DNA of 64,000 bases from Prunella strophiata (GCA_036583965.1 JAZBQD010000015.1:86007309-86071308), one strand, 5' to 3'. Counted from the first letter of the stretch, positions 33,263-46,953 are shown. The notes: a model not told the origin generated them from the sequence alone. Made by a program: numbers and translations.

Positions 33263-36200
33263 GTATATAGTTTTGGAATGGACTGGATTTAAAGACATAT
33301 TCAACCAATTTATCATTTAACTTACAGCTTCACAAAAGCTATTAAACAGCACAGTGAGCCTGGAGGCCACACATATGCTACAGCCCTGGAAATGTAAAGT
33401 TCATTTGAATCCCTTAATAATGACCTTGACCTATCAAACAAGGTGCACTTATTGTCAACAATTCATCTCACTCTTGACCCTGGCAAAATGCCTAACCTTT
33501 GAATACTTCTGGTTGGGGGAGGAAGGGCTTGGGGTGTTTTTTTCTTTCCCCTGGTGAAATGGGCCAATTTTTTTTCCCTGTTTAGCAAAATCTGGAACAC
33601 AGATCATTAGAATGCTTTTGGCAGCTAATTTGAACATCAGTGACTCAACTTTGAGAAGGAAGCCTTTTTCTGCCCTAAAGAATCTCCGAGAGTTTTCAGA
33701 CTACAGTAATTGAAAAATCCCTAAACACTCACTCACAGAGGAGATACACATTACTGCAGGAACAGTCTACAAATTGTAAAGTATTCAATTTACATTCTCA
33801 GTACCTCAGGGCAGTTGTGAAGAATTTATATCTTCAGAAACCTTTGAACTAACAAAAGATAACATTTCACAGCAAAGTCTACTTGCATAAAAGTTTTTTA
33901 ACTCCCTTCATTCTTATTCTGAAGGAAGTGTCTTTTGCACTTCTGGAACTGCCGCTCAACACAGGTATCTGAGATGTTAAAAAGGAGATGGAAAGGGAAA
34001 TAGAGGTGTTAAAAAAATTTAATGGACATCCTGCATCTCATTTAGAACATGAGTTCATTATTCACCAGTCCATACATGATGTATTCTTGCTCTGAACTTG
34101 ATGTCTTTTTAAATGATACTTCGGTTTGATCAATGTGCAAAGATTCTTAGTTATATTAAGGCCCTTTATGCAAAGGGCTTTATAATATGTGGGTAACAGG
34201 AACAGCTATACCCTGGGTGAGGGCAAGCTGCACCACAATGGGAGCAAGAGGACATCCTTTTGTCCCTGTGAGCATCAGCTGGGGCAGTGTGTGGTGCCAC
34301 ATCTAATGCAGTACAGTGGCTATATCACCCACTGGGTCTTCATCTGCTTGCAACTTTGCATTTAAAACCAAATATTGATGACACTTCTACACTTCTATAA
34401 GACTGAAGGGAGAGTTTTTCTCATTAGGAAGTAGGGTGGTGTTTTTTGGTTTTTATTTTTGGTTTTTTTTTTTTTTTTAGTGGGGTCACTACACAGATTG
34501 GATTGTATCTCTTGGATCTCTATCAGCAAACCAGCATTTTTAGTTTCCATTATGAACCACACAAAAACTGGTGTATTAATTTAGGTACCTGAAAGTACCT
34601 CAAAGGCTTCATGGACTACCTTTAGGCACAGCTTTAATGTTGTGCTCAACCCACACAGAAGTGAGGGCTAACATCCAGCTGACACTTGAGTCAAGAAGAA
34701 GACAGAGACTGATAGGTCATAGGGGTTCAAGCCCACAGAATCAGGCCCTGTTTATGTAGAGAAAATTGGTAATAGATACAGGCATTGCATTTGCTAGCTA
34801 GGAAATGATCTTTCTCTTCCTCTGCCCCTTTTCTTGATCAAAGAACACTCAACATAATTACCAATCTAATGACATCCTTTTGCTTGGCTTTTTTTCCCTA
34901 ATTTCTACAGAAAAAAGAGAAGAGAGGAAGGACAGAAAAAATTTGCTTCAAGCCAACCTTAAAACTGTGATTACCATATTCATGTCCAACACTAAGCATT
35001 ATGTGGAAACATTAATGAAAGTTTTAAAATGCAATCATTGGTTAAAGTTTTTTTTTCCCTTTCTCTATAAAGAAATTGATAAATGTTTCTATTAACTAAT
35101 AACCCAGGAATCAACAGTCTTATAAAACTGGTTTATTCAGCCCAGAAAATTAGGCAATCCATCATGACTGATTTGCTCACATTTTCCCCTGCAAATAAGT
35201 GAGATGAAAACTTTAAAACCAATAAGATAACGCACTTAACAAATTCAGCTGAGAGAGATGGATAAACTAAGATGCCACTGGCATCAGTTAAGGAAAATCT
35301 GTCGTGTTTCCAATTATTTGAGCAGATTTTGTATCCCAATTTGCTGCCAGACTGCCTGCATCCCCCACTCCCCTCTTTCAAACCAAATCATCTGATCTTA
35401 AATCAGAACAAGCTCATCATATCACACTATGGAAGGCCAACAGGGGATAAATGACACCAGATGTTATATGAGTTTTCTTTTAGGCTTTCATTTCAGACTT
35501 ACTGCATTCCCCATGCTGCTTTTTACTTGTCAAAAACTAAAATGTGCTTTGATAGATAACAACCCTATTTTCTTCACTGCCTGAGCTTAGAGAATACCAT
35601 TAAGTATTGATATTGATGGTGCTTAACTAGGGAATGCAACCTGGGACCACAGAAAGCAGGATCCTGGGATCCTGAGATATCTTTTGGTCCCACAGATACA
35701 TTTTCTGTGGGTCCCAGGGTTTTTCTGTTGTTGCTGCTGGGGGTGGTGTCGGGATACATGCTGTGTGATTTTACAACACAAAATGTGAGCACTCAGACAG
35801 ACAGGAAGAGCAAGGAGGGGCAGGCAGGCTCAGAAACATAACTCTTAGGCCCATCTGCTGCTGCTGTCTGAGCTGCTGAGGGAGTCACTATCATACCAAA
35901 AGAATAACAATGAACTTCTGAAACTGAACAGAGGCCCGCTGGTGCAAAATCCAAGGCACATCATTTTAATTTGCTTTGCTTATGGTCTTCCAGAGTCATT
36001 GTGTGCCCAGACCAGTAGTGAAAAAGACTGGGAAATGGCAGAAACAAAGAACAGCAAGGGGAGAACAAGGCATGCAGAGGAGATGACACACATGACTGCA
36101 GGGCACATGGTACCCAACCAGCCTAGGTCTGAGCAGAGAAGCTTTTCTGTAAGGGAGAAATCTGATGATTCTACCAAGGTGTAGGCATTTTAAAATCCAG

Positions 36201-39200
36201 CTTGGCCATGCAATGTGTTGCCAGCTGTGTTCCCAGGCTTAAAATGGCTGGCTAGCATGGCAAAGAACCTGACATAAATAAAATGTGAACCACCTTGGTA
36301 AAGGGCAAAGAAATAAATTAATATATGTCAGTCTCAATTGTGAAGGAAAAAGCTGTTTCTTTCAGTAGAGTTATAAATTATTGTCTTTAGGTACTTTTAT
36401 AAAGCTATACCAGCTTTTCACAATTGCCACAAATGTTTTCTTAAGAAAATCTCTAGGTATGAAATGCATTTTAACTCTCAAACCCACAGTGACAGGTGAC
36501 ACCACACCATAGTGGTGTTTCCCATGAAGATGACACAGATCTCTTCCAGCTGGCCAGGTGAGCATGTTTGTATGGAGGCACCACCACAGCTTTGAATACT
36601 TCAGTCTATTGCCTGGGAGTAGCTTGCTCATCTCATGAGTGTGAGAGGGGACAGCTTCACCTCATTCCAATACACCTGGCAGGTGCAGTGAGGGAGGATA
36701 TTCACGTGAACTCTGCCTGCAGCTGGTGACAAGCAGCTTGCTCCACAGTGTGCTGAAGTCAACAGGGTTAAGCCTCGAGAGCAAAGGAAGAGATAAGGGT
36801 GCAGTCAGCACGAATGACAGCAGCAGAAGCTCTCCTTTACAGGTCAGAAACGCTCAGTCACAGATTCTGAAGCATAATTCAACTCCATTTAAACATCAGA
36901 ATAGCTTTCATCCTTCACCTCTTTCTGCTGCACTGGTGCTCTGCTGCTGCCTGTACATTTCTGCCATGATGAGTCCACTTACTACCACTGATAGCATCAC
37001 CTTTGCAACTCATGCAAAATGTGCTTGGTGAACAAAATACACCAGGAAGCCAGCAGCTGTCAGAAACCATGACTTATAGCATTAAACAGCATCAGTTTGG
37101 TTTGGCTGACACTTGGCTGTATCTACCTACCACAGCACCACTGGATACTAAGAATGAGCTGGCCTCAGCTCCCACCCCAGCAAACTTTTACAGGAAAGTA
37201 GAAATCCTCACCAAGAGACTTGTGCAAAGAAGTGATAATGCAGAACACTCAGGGAATGGGGAGGAGACCTGGCAGAAGGTACATTGATATGTTTAGGCAT
37301 ATCAGTCTAGAGCTCAATGGCCTTTGGAGCCTTCATTCAAAGACCTAGGCGAAACACAATGTGAAGAAAGGAAAAGAAACGTCACTGAATATCTCACAGC
37401 AAAAATTTTGTGCCAGACTTGACTTGCCATAGCCCTTTGTACCACTGTGGGACATCTAGTGGTAAGCAGCAGCCTGAGCTGGTATCTTTATGCTCTCCTC
37501 CTAGCATTTTTTAGTTTGAACATGAGCATCATGTCAGTAGTTTGTCCAGCTTCTTCAGTGTATTTTATGTCTTTCATAAAAAACTAGCAGAACAGGGTAG
37601 AAGGTGACAAATCGATTGATAAATTAAAAAAAAAATATTAACAGTGGAAGTTATTTAGGCAAAATGATGACAAAATCCATAATCTCTTTAAAGTTTTGCC
37701 CCCCAAAAAGATGGTGGAATAATCTTTTAATATTTTCTAAATTTATGATTGTTATAAACACAGATGAGAGGAAAGATCTCCCTTCCTCCTATGCTCTCTC
37801 AGTTCTAATTTACCATCCTTCCAAGCATCTGCTCACATGCTTTGTGGAAGAGGGACAAATTGCTGCTTTTGGATCCACAGTTACAAGACAAAATTCTGTG
37901 ACTCAGCAATCCTCCAGCATCATCAGGAAGGGTCATCCCTATGGTCATCAGAAATATAAAACCTGTGACCCACTGGCAGCCAAGTTAAATGTGGTTCAGG
38001 ATGGGCTGTGGTGGGGAGACACACAGGAGATGCCACCTCTCCTTCCTCTCCAGTGTCAGAACAGAACAAACAGGCTTGGAAATGGATTGTCCTGCTCACA
38101 GGCACTTGGTCTTTTCAGTCAGCCTGAGCTGGCTTTCTTGGCACCCCTGGGCAGCCTTCCTGTAAGGGTTTTCTGCGTGTATGAGTGTCTTTGGTGGAAA
38201 TTTTTGCCTATTTGAAGATTTTAAAGTGAAATTGTAAGAAAAATATCTGTGGAAAGTGTTTCTAGGAATTTCTTTTGGTGGGCAGTTCATTCCTCAAACC
38301 AGGAAAGATTTCAATGTTTTCATAACATTGAAATCAAAGCAGTTTGAACTGCAGAAGAAAATGCTGACAACAGACTTCTCTCAACCAAACTCCAGACTGA
38401 ATATCACAAGCAGAAATTAGGCAGCTAACACTTTGGCATGACAAATTGATTTAAGAAAATCAACACTCTGCTGATATATAAGTCATGAAAGAAGAGCAGA
38501 AGTAATCAAATCAATGGCTTGTTTCACTCCATGATATTTAGTACAGCTAAATCCCACCTATTCCTTGCTTAGGCCACCAAAACAGTGAAATCTCCATGTT
38601 CTGTCACTGGTCTGCCTGTCTGTGGAAACAAGCTCCTAATTTAGTTATTGTGCTCTCACTGCAGAGTTATTTCCTTTGACATTTTCTCTGACCTAAGACA
38701 TGCCAGTTTTTGGACTGATGATAAAAGAAACAACACTGAAATACCCCCATCAGTAACCCTCTTAAAACAAAAGTCTGAGAATTAACAGCAGCCACACAGG
38801 TGTCTTTGGAGATCACAGGAGCAGCTCCAAATTTCCCAGCATACAACTGTGTGAATGTTTGCCTTCTCATATCTTTCCAGTTGAGAATGAGGCAGCCAAG
38901 TAACGGGATTTGAATGCATATTGGCTTGCTGCCTCTGCTGTTTTGATTTGCAGACTGGCCAAGCAGAACACAATTAGTGGTTATTGACACCTTTACAGGA
39001 AGCACTCATAAGGGAAATGGGAAATTGAAAATGTCCTTTAAAAGATGGAAGCAAAATACTGTATCAAAGCTTGCTGGTAAATAAGACGACCCCAGAAAAG
39101 TGCTCAGTCAGAATATTTGTATTTCTGTATCATTTAGGAAAATCCTATTATGGCTTTAGCCACAGAGACATCCCTGGTGTGCAAGATAGAGGCAGTTCAT

Positions 39201-39579
39201 AAAATACATAGCATTTTCAGCTTGAAAATAGGGCAACCTATTGCTTTCTGTAGATGGCTATGTTACACCCCAGTTCCCATCAATAGAACATAATCTCATT
39301 GCAGCAGGCAATACTCAATATCAATGAAACACTGGTATTGTAGGCATCTGCAGACTGCCAGTACCTAAAGGACAGAAAGACTTTGTGTTTTTACAAGGGC
39401 CAATATCTCTGGAACACATTTACTGAAACAAGGCAGCACACCAAGGAGGCAAATGAGTTATATGTGTGTGTCCACAGAGCTGTCTGCAGGCGTTTGTTTG
39501 CTCCTGCTCCCCTCTCTTTCCCTCTCTCTCTCTTCTGATACTTTGCACCATCCCTACCTTACATTCTCTAACTTTCACT
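33263..39579. other. AT-rich unique non-coding DNA
   Basis: No gene is recognised. The 183-codon plus-strand frame 37,664-38,215 is the longest ORF of the window. It has no domain or signal, contains a run of Ser/Gln/His low-information sequence, and overlaps a minus-strand open frame, so it is treated as chance. T16 lies at 34,463-34,478. A perfect 12-bp hairpin at 38.3 kb is listed separately. Confidence 0.6.
38307..38335. other. Perfect 12-bp inverted repeat with 5-base loop
   Basis: GATTTCAATGTT (38,307-38,318), loop ttcat, then AACATTGAAATC (38,324-38,335). The arms pair without mismatch and pairing stops sharply at both ends. It is a possible cruciform or RNA hairpin. The stem is too short for a typical microRNA precursor. 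Confidence 0.9.
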
Positions 39580-40085
39580 AGCAATGTCAGTTATGCAATT
39601 AGTCCCCTGCCAATTAATGCCAAATTAGATGCCTGCTGTCAGCATTCCCTAGCTCTGAGAGAGTGTATGGTAATAATCTGTAACCAGGATAATGCTCTAA
39701 GGAGTCTGCATTGTTCTCTGGATTGGGGGGGGGAACAAAGGAAAGCAAAAGAGAAAGAAAAAGTATGTTGCACGTTCACTTATGCCATGCAGCAGTCAGT
39801 GCAAAAATAAAATAAGTTTTGTTGTGCAGTTATCCCAATGATTAAAATATAATAGGCTAATGAGATTACAGAGCTGATTGTGAACGAGACCAATTGTGTT
39901 AATTGGAGGCTCCTGAATGGCAATTTGAGCTGCTGCCGCTGCTGAGTTTTGAAATATAATCAGTTTTACTAATTTTATCTGATTTCTTAATGAAGCTTGC
40001 CTTGAGCAATTGTTCTATGTGTTCTTTAGCAAACAGCATGTGTCATAACTGCTGACATTAATCTTGATTACTTTAGTTAAAATAA
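39580..40085. promoter_or_regulatory. Candidate conserved non-coding element
   Basis: A repeat-free block dense in homeodomain words (ctaatga, ttaattgg, actaattt, cttaatga, cattaatc, gattac). It contains an inverted CCAATT/AATTGG pair (39,890-39,906), a gctgccgctgctgag segment, and a TGCTGAC word (40,050-40,056) of MAF-half-site type. There is no usable reading frame across the core. The profile strongly resembles deeply conserved developmental enhancers; conservation itself was not tested. Confidence 0.42.
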
Positions 40086-40689
40086 ATAGTTATACTTGGG
40101 CAGCTTTCAGAAAATACATCAGGGCAAATGTAATGTTAGGAAAAGATGAAGTTTTACTTATATTTGGTGGTTTTCCTATATTGCATTTGCTAAGTCCCAA
40201 CTGTGAAACTTCTTTCTTGTGTGATCTGATCTCTTTTACACCCTTCTGTCTTTTGCCTGCTCTTCAGAAAGCATTTTTGACTTCCACAGAAGGAGGGATA
40301 AAGACAGTGTCATTATTACAGGAAAATTTTTACTAAAAGAGAAAAAATTTCAAAACCCATCTCAGAAAAAAAAAAATGCAAAAAGCTTTTTCATGCATGA
40401 ATCTCAAAGTTGGCACAAGCATTCTCTCCACCTCATGGTCCAGCTGCCAGTACTAACACTCAAGCCTTATAGAAATGCTCTCTCTCATATAGCTTATTTA
40501 TTTTTATGGAGGATTAATATACTTAGGATGGCTCTTTGGAGCTTTCACGGTGAATTTGATGGGATGCTGTACCATACTGCTGCTTACAAAGGGACACATA
40601 AACATTAACAAAAATAAACAGTAGAAAAAGGGAAATGGAAATATAAGTGCAGTCTGAATTAATGGTAAACATAGCTAGAGATTGTTCAT

Positions 40690-41110
40690 ATTTCAGAACT
40701 CCTATTATATTATGGCCTTGCCTTTGCAGGGATAATCCTTTTGTAATTAAGATAATGGCTAACTAGTCTGATAGGTATTATACATCTTTTTGTGCCAGTA
40801 TGTTTATATGACAACATAATTTGCATGTACTTATTACTGAACTATAAAATCTGTGGATTTTATATGTAGTTACATTGATTAGGTACTTGGATGATAAATA
40901 GAATCCATTTGGGGAAAGATGATATGGGATATATTAAACATTTATTTCACCCCCTCTTTATGGCCAGCACTGGTTCGTTAAATTAAAAGTGTTTAGTCTG
41001 GCCTGGATAGTAATCTATGTCCAATTCAGATCTAAATATGTATAATAAACAGTCTAGCTTTTAATCCATATGCATGTAACAATCTCTTTAGCCATGAGGT
41101 TTTAGAAAGA
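40690..41110. promoter_or_regulatory. Candidate conserved non-coding element, second block
   Basis: This AT-rich but repeat-free block, about 600 bases downstream of the previous one, contains ggataatcc (bicoid-class TAATCC), ttgtaattaag, aatttgcat (octamer-like), acattgattag, ggttcgttaaattaa and atatgcatgtaacaatc. No open frame of interest is present. It is weaker on composition alone than the preceding block because AT-rich words arise easily by chance. Confidence 0.28.
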
Positions 41111-43500
41111 ATTTAGGTGATTTTTCTCTAAGACATGTTTTCTGGAACAGGGGAAGGTCATGGCCAGCACTGCAAGGATGGAAAGAGGCTTCAACACAGC
41201 ACTGCCAAGGACCACTCTGAGTACCAAATAGCAGCAGCATTTTCTACTCACACACATGATGGCTGTAAGTCTAGATTTCCCATTTAAATCATGCTTCTGC
41301 AGTATTTAAACTGACTTCTGCTTTAAACACCACAGTTAGAAAAGGTGTCATCTTTTTATGGATGACTTTGATTTTTATGGAGAAGCTGACACCTGGCATA
41401 CAGTGTTTTCACTCCCTGCCTCCCAAAGTACTGCCTTTTATTTAAAAGTACTCCCTGTCCTGCTTAAAAATAGAGCCAAAATTTTTGAGGAGGAAAAAAA
41501 AAAACTCCCCAACAAACCATAAGATGATTCCAGAATGGCCTTTCCTTTGAAATAACTGTAATTTGTAATCATGATTCATAACCATGACTCAGACCCTCAC
41601 CAAAAGGCAGTGTCCCCATCAGCCCAGGTCCCTCAAACACCAAACAACCTTTTCCAGACATGTTTTAAGTCTCCAGTGAGTAGGCTCATGGCTTCTTTAG
41701 AAGCCCTGCTTCACTTAATGAGTACAAAATCTATGTGAATTTGAATTTGTGTTTTCTCACTTCTGCTTAATAAATATGAAAATTTATATTTAATGAGAAA
41801 CTACTTTTACCCCTCTCCACCTTCCTTAATGAGAGCTAATTGAATAGAACAATCTTCATTTGGCAGGACACATCACAAGGGCTTGTCTATACTTAGAAAT
41901 TTACTGAGATAACTAATCTGAAATGGTTGAGAAATATCCCTACAGCTTTTTTGCCCAAATAGCTGTTTCAGAGCAATTATTTCAAATGAGCTATTTTTGT
42001 AAATTTCAAGTGTATACAAGTCTCCAGTCTAATATCTGGCTGGCATTACATGCCCAACTAATTTTTATGGATCAACCTATTTGATCTGGTGAGTAAGTCA
42101 CACTGTAGGAACAAAACAAAAGGAAAAAAAACAAAAAGAAAAGAAAAATAGTAACTTTGGGTCTGATTTGCCTTCCACTAATGCTTGACACAATAAAAAA
42201 AAGAGCATTACTGCCAGTGATAATTTAACTATAAATGACCTGGATATTGACTCTACAGTACCAGGGGCAAATTCTAGTCCCATATATTTTTAAAGGTGCC
42301 ATAGAGGCTACTTTTTGTTAAAATCTTTCACCTTTTCATTTCTGATTAGGACTCAGTTATTTATTTCTCAAGTGCTTTCCCTGCAATTTGGAGACAGCTA
42401 GGCTGCTGTAACTTTCAGAGGTACATTAGTGTGTGATAAGCCTTATTTTAAGGTACTTGCTGTGCTCAGTCTAAGAATGACTACGAAGTTTCAAAGCTCA
42501 CCAGTGTTTCTTTGGGGTCTGGCAGCACACCAAAACGGCAGACTCTGCTAAAACAGCCTGGATTCAGCAGACGTGGATTGATCCTTTCTTGTTCTGTGTG
42601 AGAACCATTTCCCTCAGCATGACCACTGCTTTAATCTTGTATTTTAAACATAAACAGAATGGCAGATTTTACAGTGTAATCTGCTAGGCACAGCAGCCTT
42701 TTAGAAGAATGAATCATTAACCTAGAAGCTATGTTTAAGTAAAAAGGACAGACAACAAGAAAGGGGGAGAGAGGGAAAGGGAGAGAGATTGGTTTTGTTC
42801 ATGATTTAACACACAACTGTGATCCACTCTCCTCTAAAATGCATTGCTGGAGAAGAAAAAACCTCACTACAAGCAGGGCAGGAAAAGGTGTCAATATAAA
42901 AGAGCTTGAGAAGCATGGGGAGAGAGGGAGAGGAAAAATGATTTTTAAAATTTTCTCTCCTGCTGCATTTTTGAAATGTAGCCCATAATTTTATGGTAAC
43001 AATGTTCTTGTTGCCATGCTGGTGTAAAGAGACAGAAGAGAAGGCATGTTGAGAAAGGCAATGTCTCTCATTAGAGAAACTGATACAAGTGGGAAAATCG
43101 AGGACACAAAATGTTCCAGTTTTCCTTGTATTTAAGTCAAGCCATTTAACAAAAACTTTCATGCCAGTAAAACACCAGGGCACTTCTGTTTAGAGGATAA
43201 CTAAGCTGCACCTAATGTTCTTGTATTAAACAATTTGCAGAGGAAGAGTATCTAAGACACTTTCTCATTAATACTATTCTCCATCTTGCATCAGGCCTGG
43301 ACAGATTAAATGCAATTTGCACCATTGTTCAAGTTTACTTTGCATTGTGATGTTATTAGAGTAAGCAGGAATCAGAACCTTTGCACTTAAACTACTCCTG
43401 AAGGTGGCTTAGAGACTGAAATGTGAAACTGATACTACTCATTTACTGTCTCCTTTAATAAATTTCCCTCTTATTTATGAGTATAAATATGTGTGTAAAT

Positions 43501-43605
43501 GCACCTGACATCACAGGTGCATAGGTGGACCAGGAGAATATTTTAACATTGAATTAATGAATTAAATTCATTGAATCAATTGACCAGGAGAATGTTTTAA
43601 CATTG
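43501..43605. other. Cluster of palindromes flanked by a direct repeat
   Basis: GCACCTG/CAGGTGC arms (43,501-43,507 and 43,514-43,520) enclose a 6-base loop. AATGAAT/ATTCATT arms (43,556-43,562 and 43,566-43,572) enclose 3 bases. The second hairpin lies between two 24-base direct repeats (43,528-43,551 and 43,582-43,605) that differ at one base. Confidence 0.88.
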
Positions 43606-44247
43606 CTATAAGGAATGCATGTTTGTTCATCACGTGTATACATAAAGTTTTCCTCCTCCTTGATTACAACAAGAAAAGTGTTAGATTGACCCATTATTAT
43701 CTTTAATGTTTTGACTGCATGCTGCATTTTTAAATTAGAACCATTAAGAAGAAAGGATGGGAAAAAAAGGAGGCCTTTCAACTTGTCTTTGGGGTATTTT
43801 CCAGCACATTTAAATCCTTTGTGTAACTTGAACTTGTGCTGCCCAGTTGTTCACTGCAGTTGGTATTCCCAAATGCACATCCATGTGAACAGCAGGTTTT
43901 TTCTGCCATTTCCTGGGAATTGTTTTATACACCTGAGTCACCAGAAATGACTGGGCTAGATCAAAGTAGGGCAAGAGTGCATTCATCCACTTGGGTGGCT
44001 TCTCTCAAGTGTCCTCATATAATTTGATGATACAGTGAAAGAACCTGTTACTCTGACAGGATACATCAAAAAGAAGAGAAATATGTTTTCAGGGAGATGA
44101 TGTCACCAGAAAAGCTTAGGCATGGCCAAGTACAGTTATATACATGGAGCTACCTGAAGAAATGTCCATGGCTGTCTATAAATGACATCCATGCTGGCCT
44201 GCCTGTGGTGCAGGACCATTTCTATTTGCTTGGGGAAATTAGCAATA

Positions 44248-44249
<2 letters not shown>

Positions 44250-44279
<30 letters not shown>

Positions 44280-44289
44280 TTCTATTTTT
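44250..44289. repeat. T-rich simple repeat interrupted by C
   Basis: Runs of 9-12 T are separated by single C residues. It reads as poly-Phe/Leu in frame, which explains the local open frame. Confidence 0.88.
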
Positions 44290-46911
44290 CATTCAAACTA
44301 AGGCATTTGTAAACAAGAAGCAAACTCAGACCAGATGGGATCTTACTTCTCATAATGCAAAGACCAAATTGTTATTTAATCCTTCCAAGTTGATTTACTG
44401 TGTCAGACATCTCTTCTGTTGCTAATAGTAGGAACTGAAGAATTTGGGGACTTACCACCCCATCCCAGAACACTGGCCTATCTTCCAGTTCTTATAACTT
44501 CTTTCACAAGCAGAAAGATGAAGCCACAGATCAATCATATTTTGGACATTAGAAGTCTTTCACATGCATGTCACAGAAGACATGCATGCCTTCACCTTCT
44601 TATCTTCCTTCAAGGCATCTCTGCATTTTAGAAAAAAATGGTGGCATTATGAGCCCTTCCCCTAGTTCTTCAGAATTACTTTTTCAAAAGTTGCAACACC
44701 TGCACTTCTGAGACACTTTGCTAACCTTTTCCTTATTATTCTTAATTTCTCAAATGGATCTGATGAAAACAGACAGCTGTTACTTTTTCAGGCAATATTT
44801 ACTTAAATTATGTCATATAGTCTATATTTAGATTTTTCTTTCAGAAGAAAATATTTTCTCAGTCTGTATCTACATGTAGATAAGGTGTCTTGGTATTTAA
44901 AATATTTATTTTTTCTATAGCTAGTACTTATATATTTCCACACTGGTTTTTTATACTTTATTTCCTTTTTATTAGGTTTTTCTAACATATTTTTCATGCA
45001 TGACCATGGCTTTCTCTGTAAGCTTTTAATATATAAAAGAAGCTTATTTTACAACAAATAAGAATTAGCTAATTTCACAAAACAAAAGGGGAAAAAAAAA
45101 CCCCAAAAGATTAAGCTGGGCCCAAGGTCTAAAATTGGCCTATAAATGCAGTCTGGCACCTACACAGATACATAGTTTTAACTGTAGAAAAGTCCCACTG
45201 AAATCTAAGATGGGTAGCTGTATTTAGAACAGTTTTTAAGCATTGTTGTGACCAGCAGGGGTTGTAACAAGTTTGGTGCTCAAGCACAACACAACTGAAG
45301 AGTGATTTTATTCCTGATGCCTTCTCTCAGTTGGACAAACTGTGTCAAAACACAATACTGCAGCAGAAGGATGCTGTGAGACACCTTAGTGGGCACCCAG
45401 CTTGAGACCTGGGTGCATCTAACATCAGTCAGATTGCTTTCTTACCTTCCTTTTCCTCCAGAGTTAAATCAAAACTCACGGAGTCAGGAAAAGATTAACA
45501 CATTTGGAGCTTGGAGCAGAAAGGTTGACTCGTTCTTGTTGATGATGATTGCCTGGTTTGTGATTTAGAACACAAGAGGTGTACGCAGCTAGATTTTTCA
45601 AGGACATGCCAGGCATTAAGGGTTGCCATGCTTCAACCTTCCTCATGGCATTACATGAAAGGCTGTGTAATTCCTTGAAGAAAAATACTCACAGAGGTCA
45701 CAGCAGTTTGCTTCAGCAGCTGAAACCTGCTTGCTGTCCTCTAAACACTTGCAATTGGAGGAGGGTTTTTGATAATTATCTAAATGAGGTATGCAAAATT
45801 CACAGGCTATTCATAGATAAACAGTGAGGACAGCTGGGAAGAGAGATTAATCCAAAGGTGTGCTCTGATGGCAAAGTGGAAGGCAAGAGTTTTCTATAGA
45901 TTGCAGAAAGTTGTCCTTTATCTTTCTTCCAGAAAAAAACTTGTGATGTCCTGGAAAAGCAATAAAAAATTAATTGTTCTTTCTCTCAACATCCTATAAT
46001 CCTAAGGTACCTGTCACCTCAATGCTGCACAGATCTACTTGATCCCTGTGTTTTTAAAATGCTTACATATTATACTGCTGCTAACCTCTTTCAGTTAGTT
46101 TTCAGGGCCAGCTGGACTATTCACCTTGTGGAACAACAGAGTGGCTAATTTAATTCCACTCCAAACTCTTGCCATATATACATATGCCAATACACATACA
46201 TAGGAGGACACCTTTTTACCTTTCAGATCTCATATCAAATCAAATGTAATAATTGACCTGTTTGCCTGACATGGAAAAGCTGAATCCATAATACTTCCTT
46301 CTGATTCATTCTGTGCCATTTCTTTTGATTTAAGGAAAGTTTGCAGTAACTGGAACTAATGCAAATTCTTTTGCTTTTTGGTAAATACAGTAATCCTCTA
46401 TTTTCAGATGACAACTTTCAGATCTGCAGACTTCATGCTTGAGTAAGAAACTTTTTTTTTACTTTTGTTTATGTGTTTTCCCCTTGTTTTTGTCTCTGCC
46501 ATGATAATTGCAAGCAGTGCTAGTCTCACACTGAGGTTTTAAAAAAACTTCAAATCACTGATAATTTGAAATTACTAGTAAAGAAATAAAAAAAAGGTCA
46601 GCAATATTTTACTTCAGATTAAAATTTTTGACTGCAGAATTTTTTTTTTCAGGAATTATAAAAGTGTTTTCTTGATTTCACTGTATTCAATTAGTTCTTC
46701 TCAATGAATAATTCAATCAGCATTAGAAACCAGTTGGACGCTTAAATAAATCTTGGTTTTGTCTTTAAGTTATAATGCATACAGTAGATATCAAATTAAA
46801 TGAAAACAATATCTGTTTAAGGAAATATGTTTTTCCCTTCTACATATCCATTGAGTTAAAGCCAAATTTATTTTCTTAGTGAGAGCTATTTTAAAGTGTT
46901 TTTTCCTTCAA

Positions 46912-46953
46912 TTTGTGATGTGTTTACAAAAGATTTTGTGATGTGTTTACAAA
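46912..46953. repeat. Tandem 19-base duplication carrying TGTTTAC words
   Basis: The 19-base word beginning tttgtgatg and ending tttacaaa occurs at 46,912-46,930 and 46,935-46,953, identical, period 23. Each copy contains TGTTTAC (46,921-46,927 and 46,944-46,950), the core of forkhead-factor sites, about two helical turns apart. The duplication is directly seen; any binding is inference. Confidence 0.88.

Noticed and set aside
37664..38215. 183-codon plus-strand ORF, the longest in the window
   Set aside because: No domain, no signal or membrane pattern, mixed low-information composition, an overlapping minus-strand frame, and a length that chance gives in 64 kb x 6 frames.
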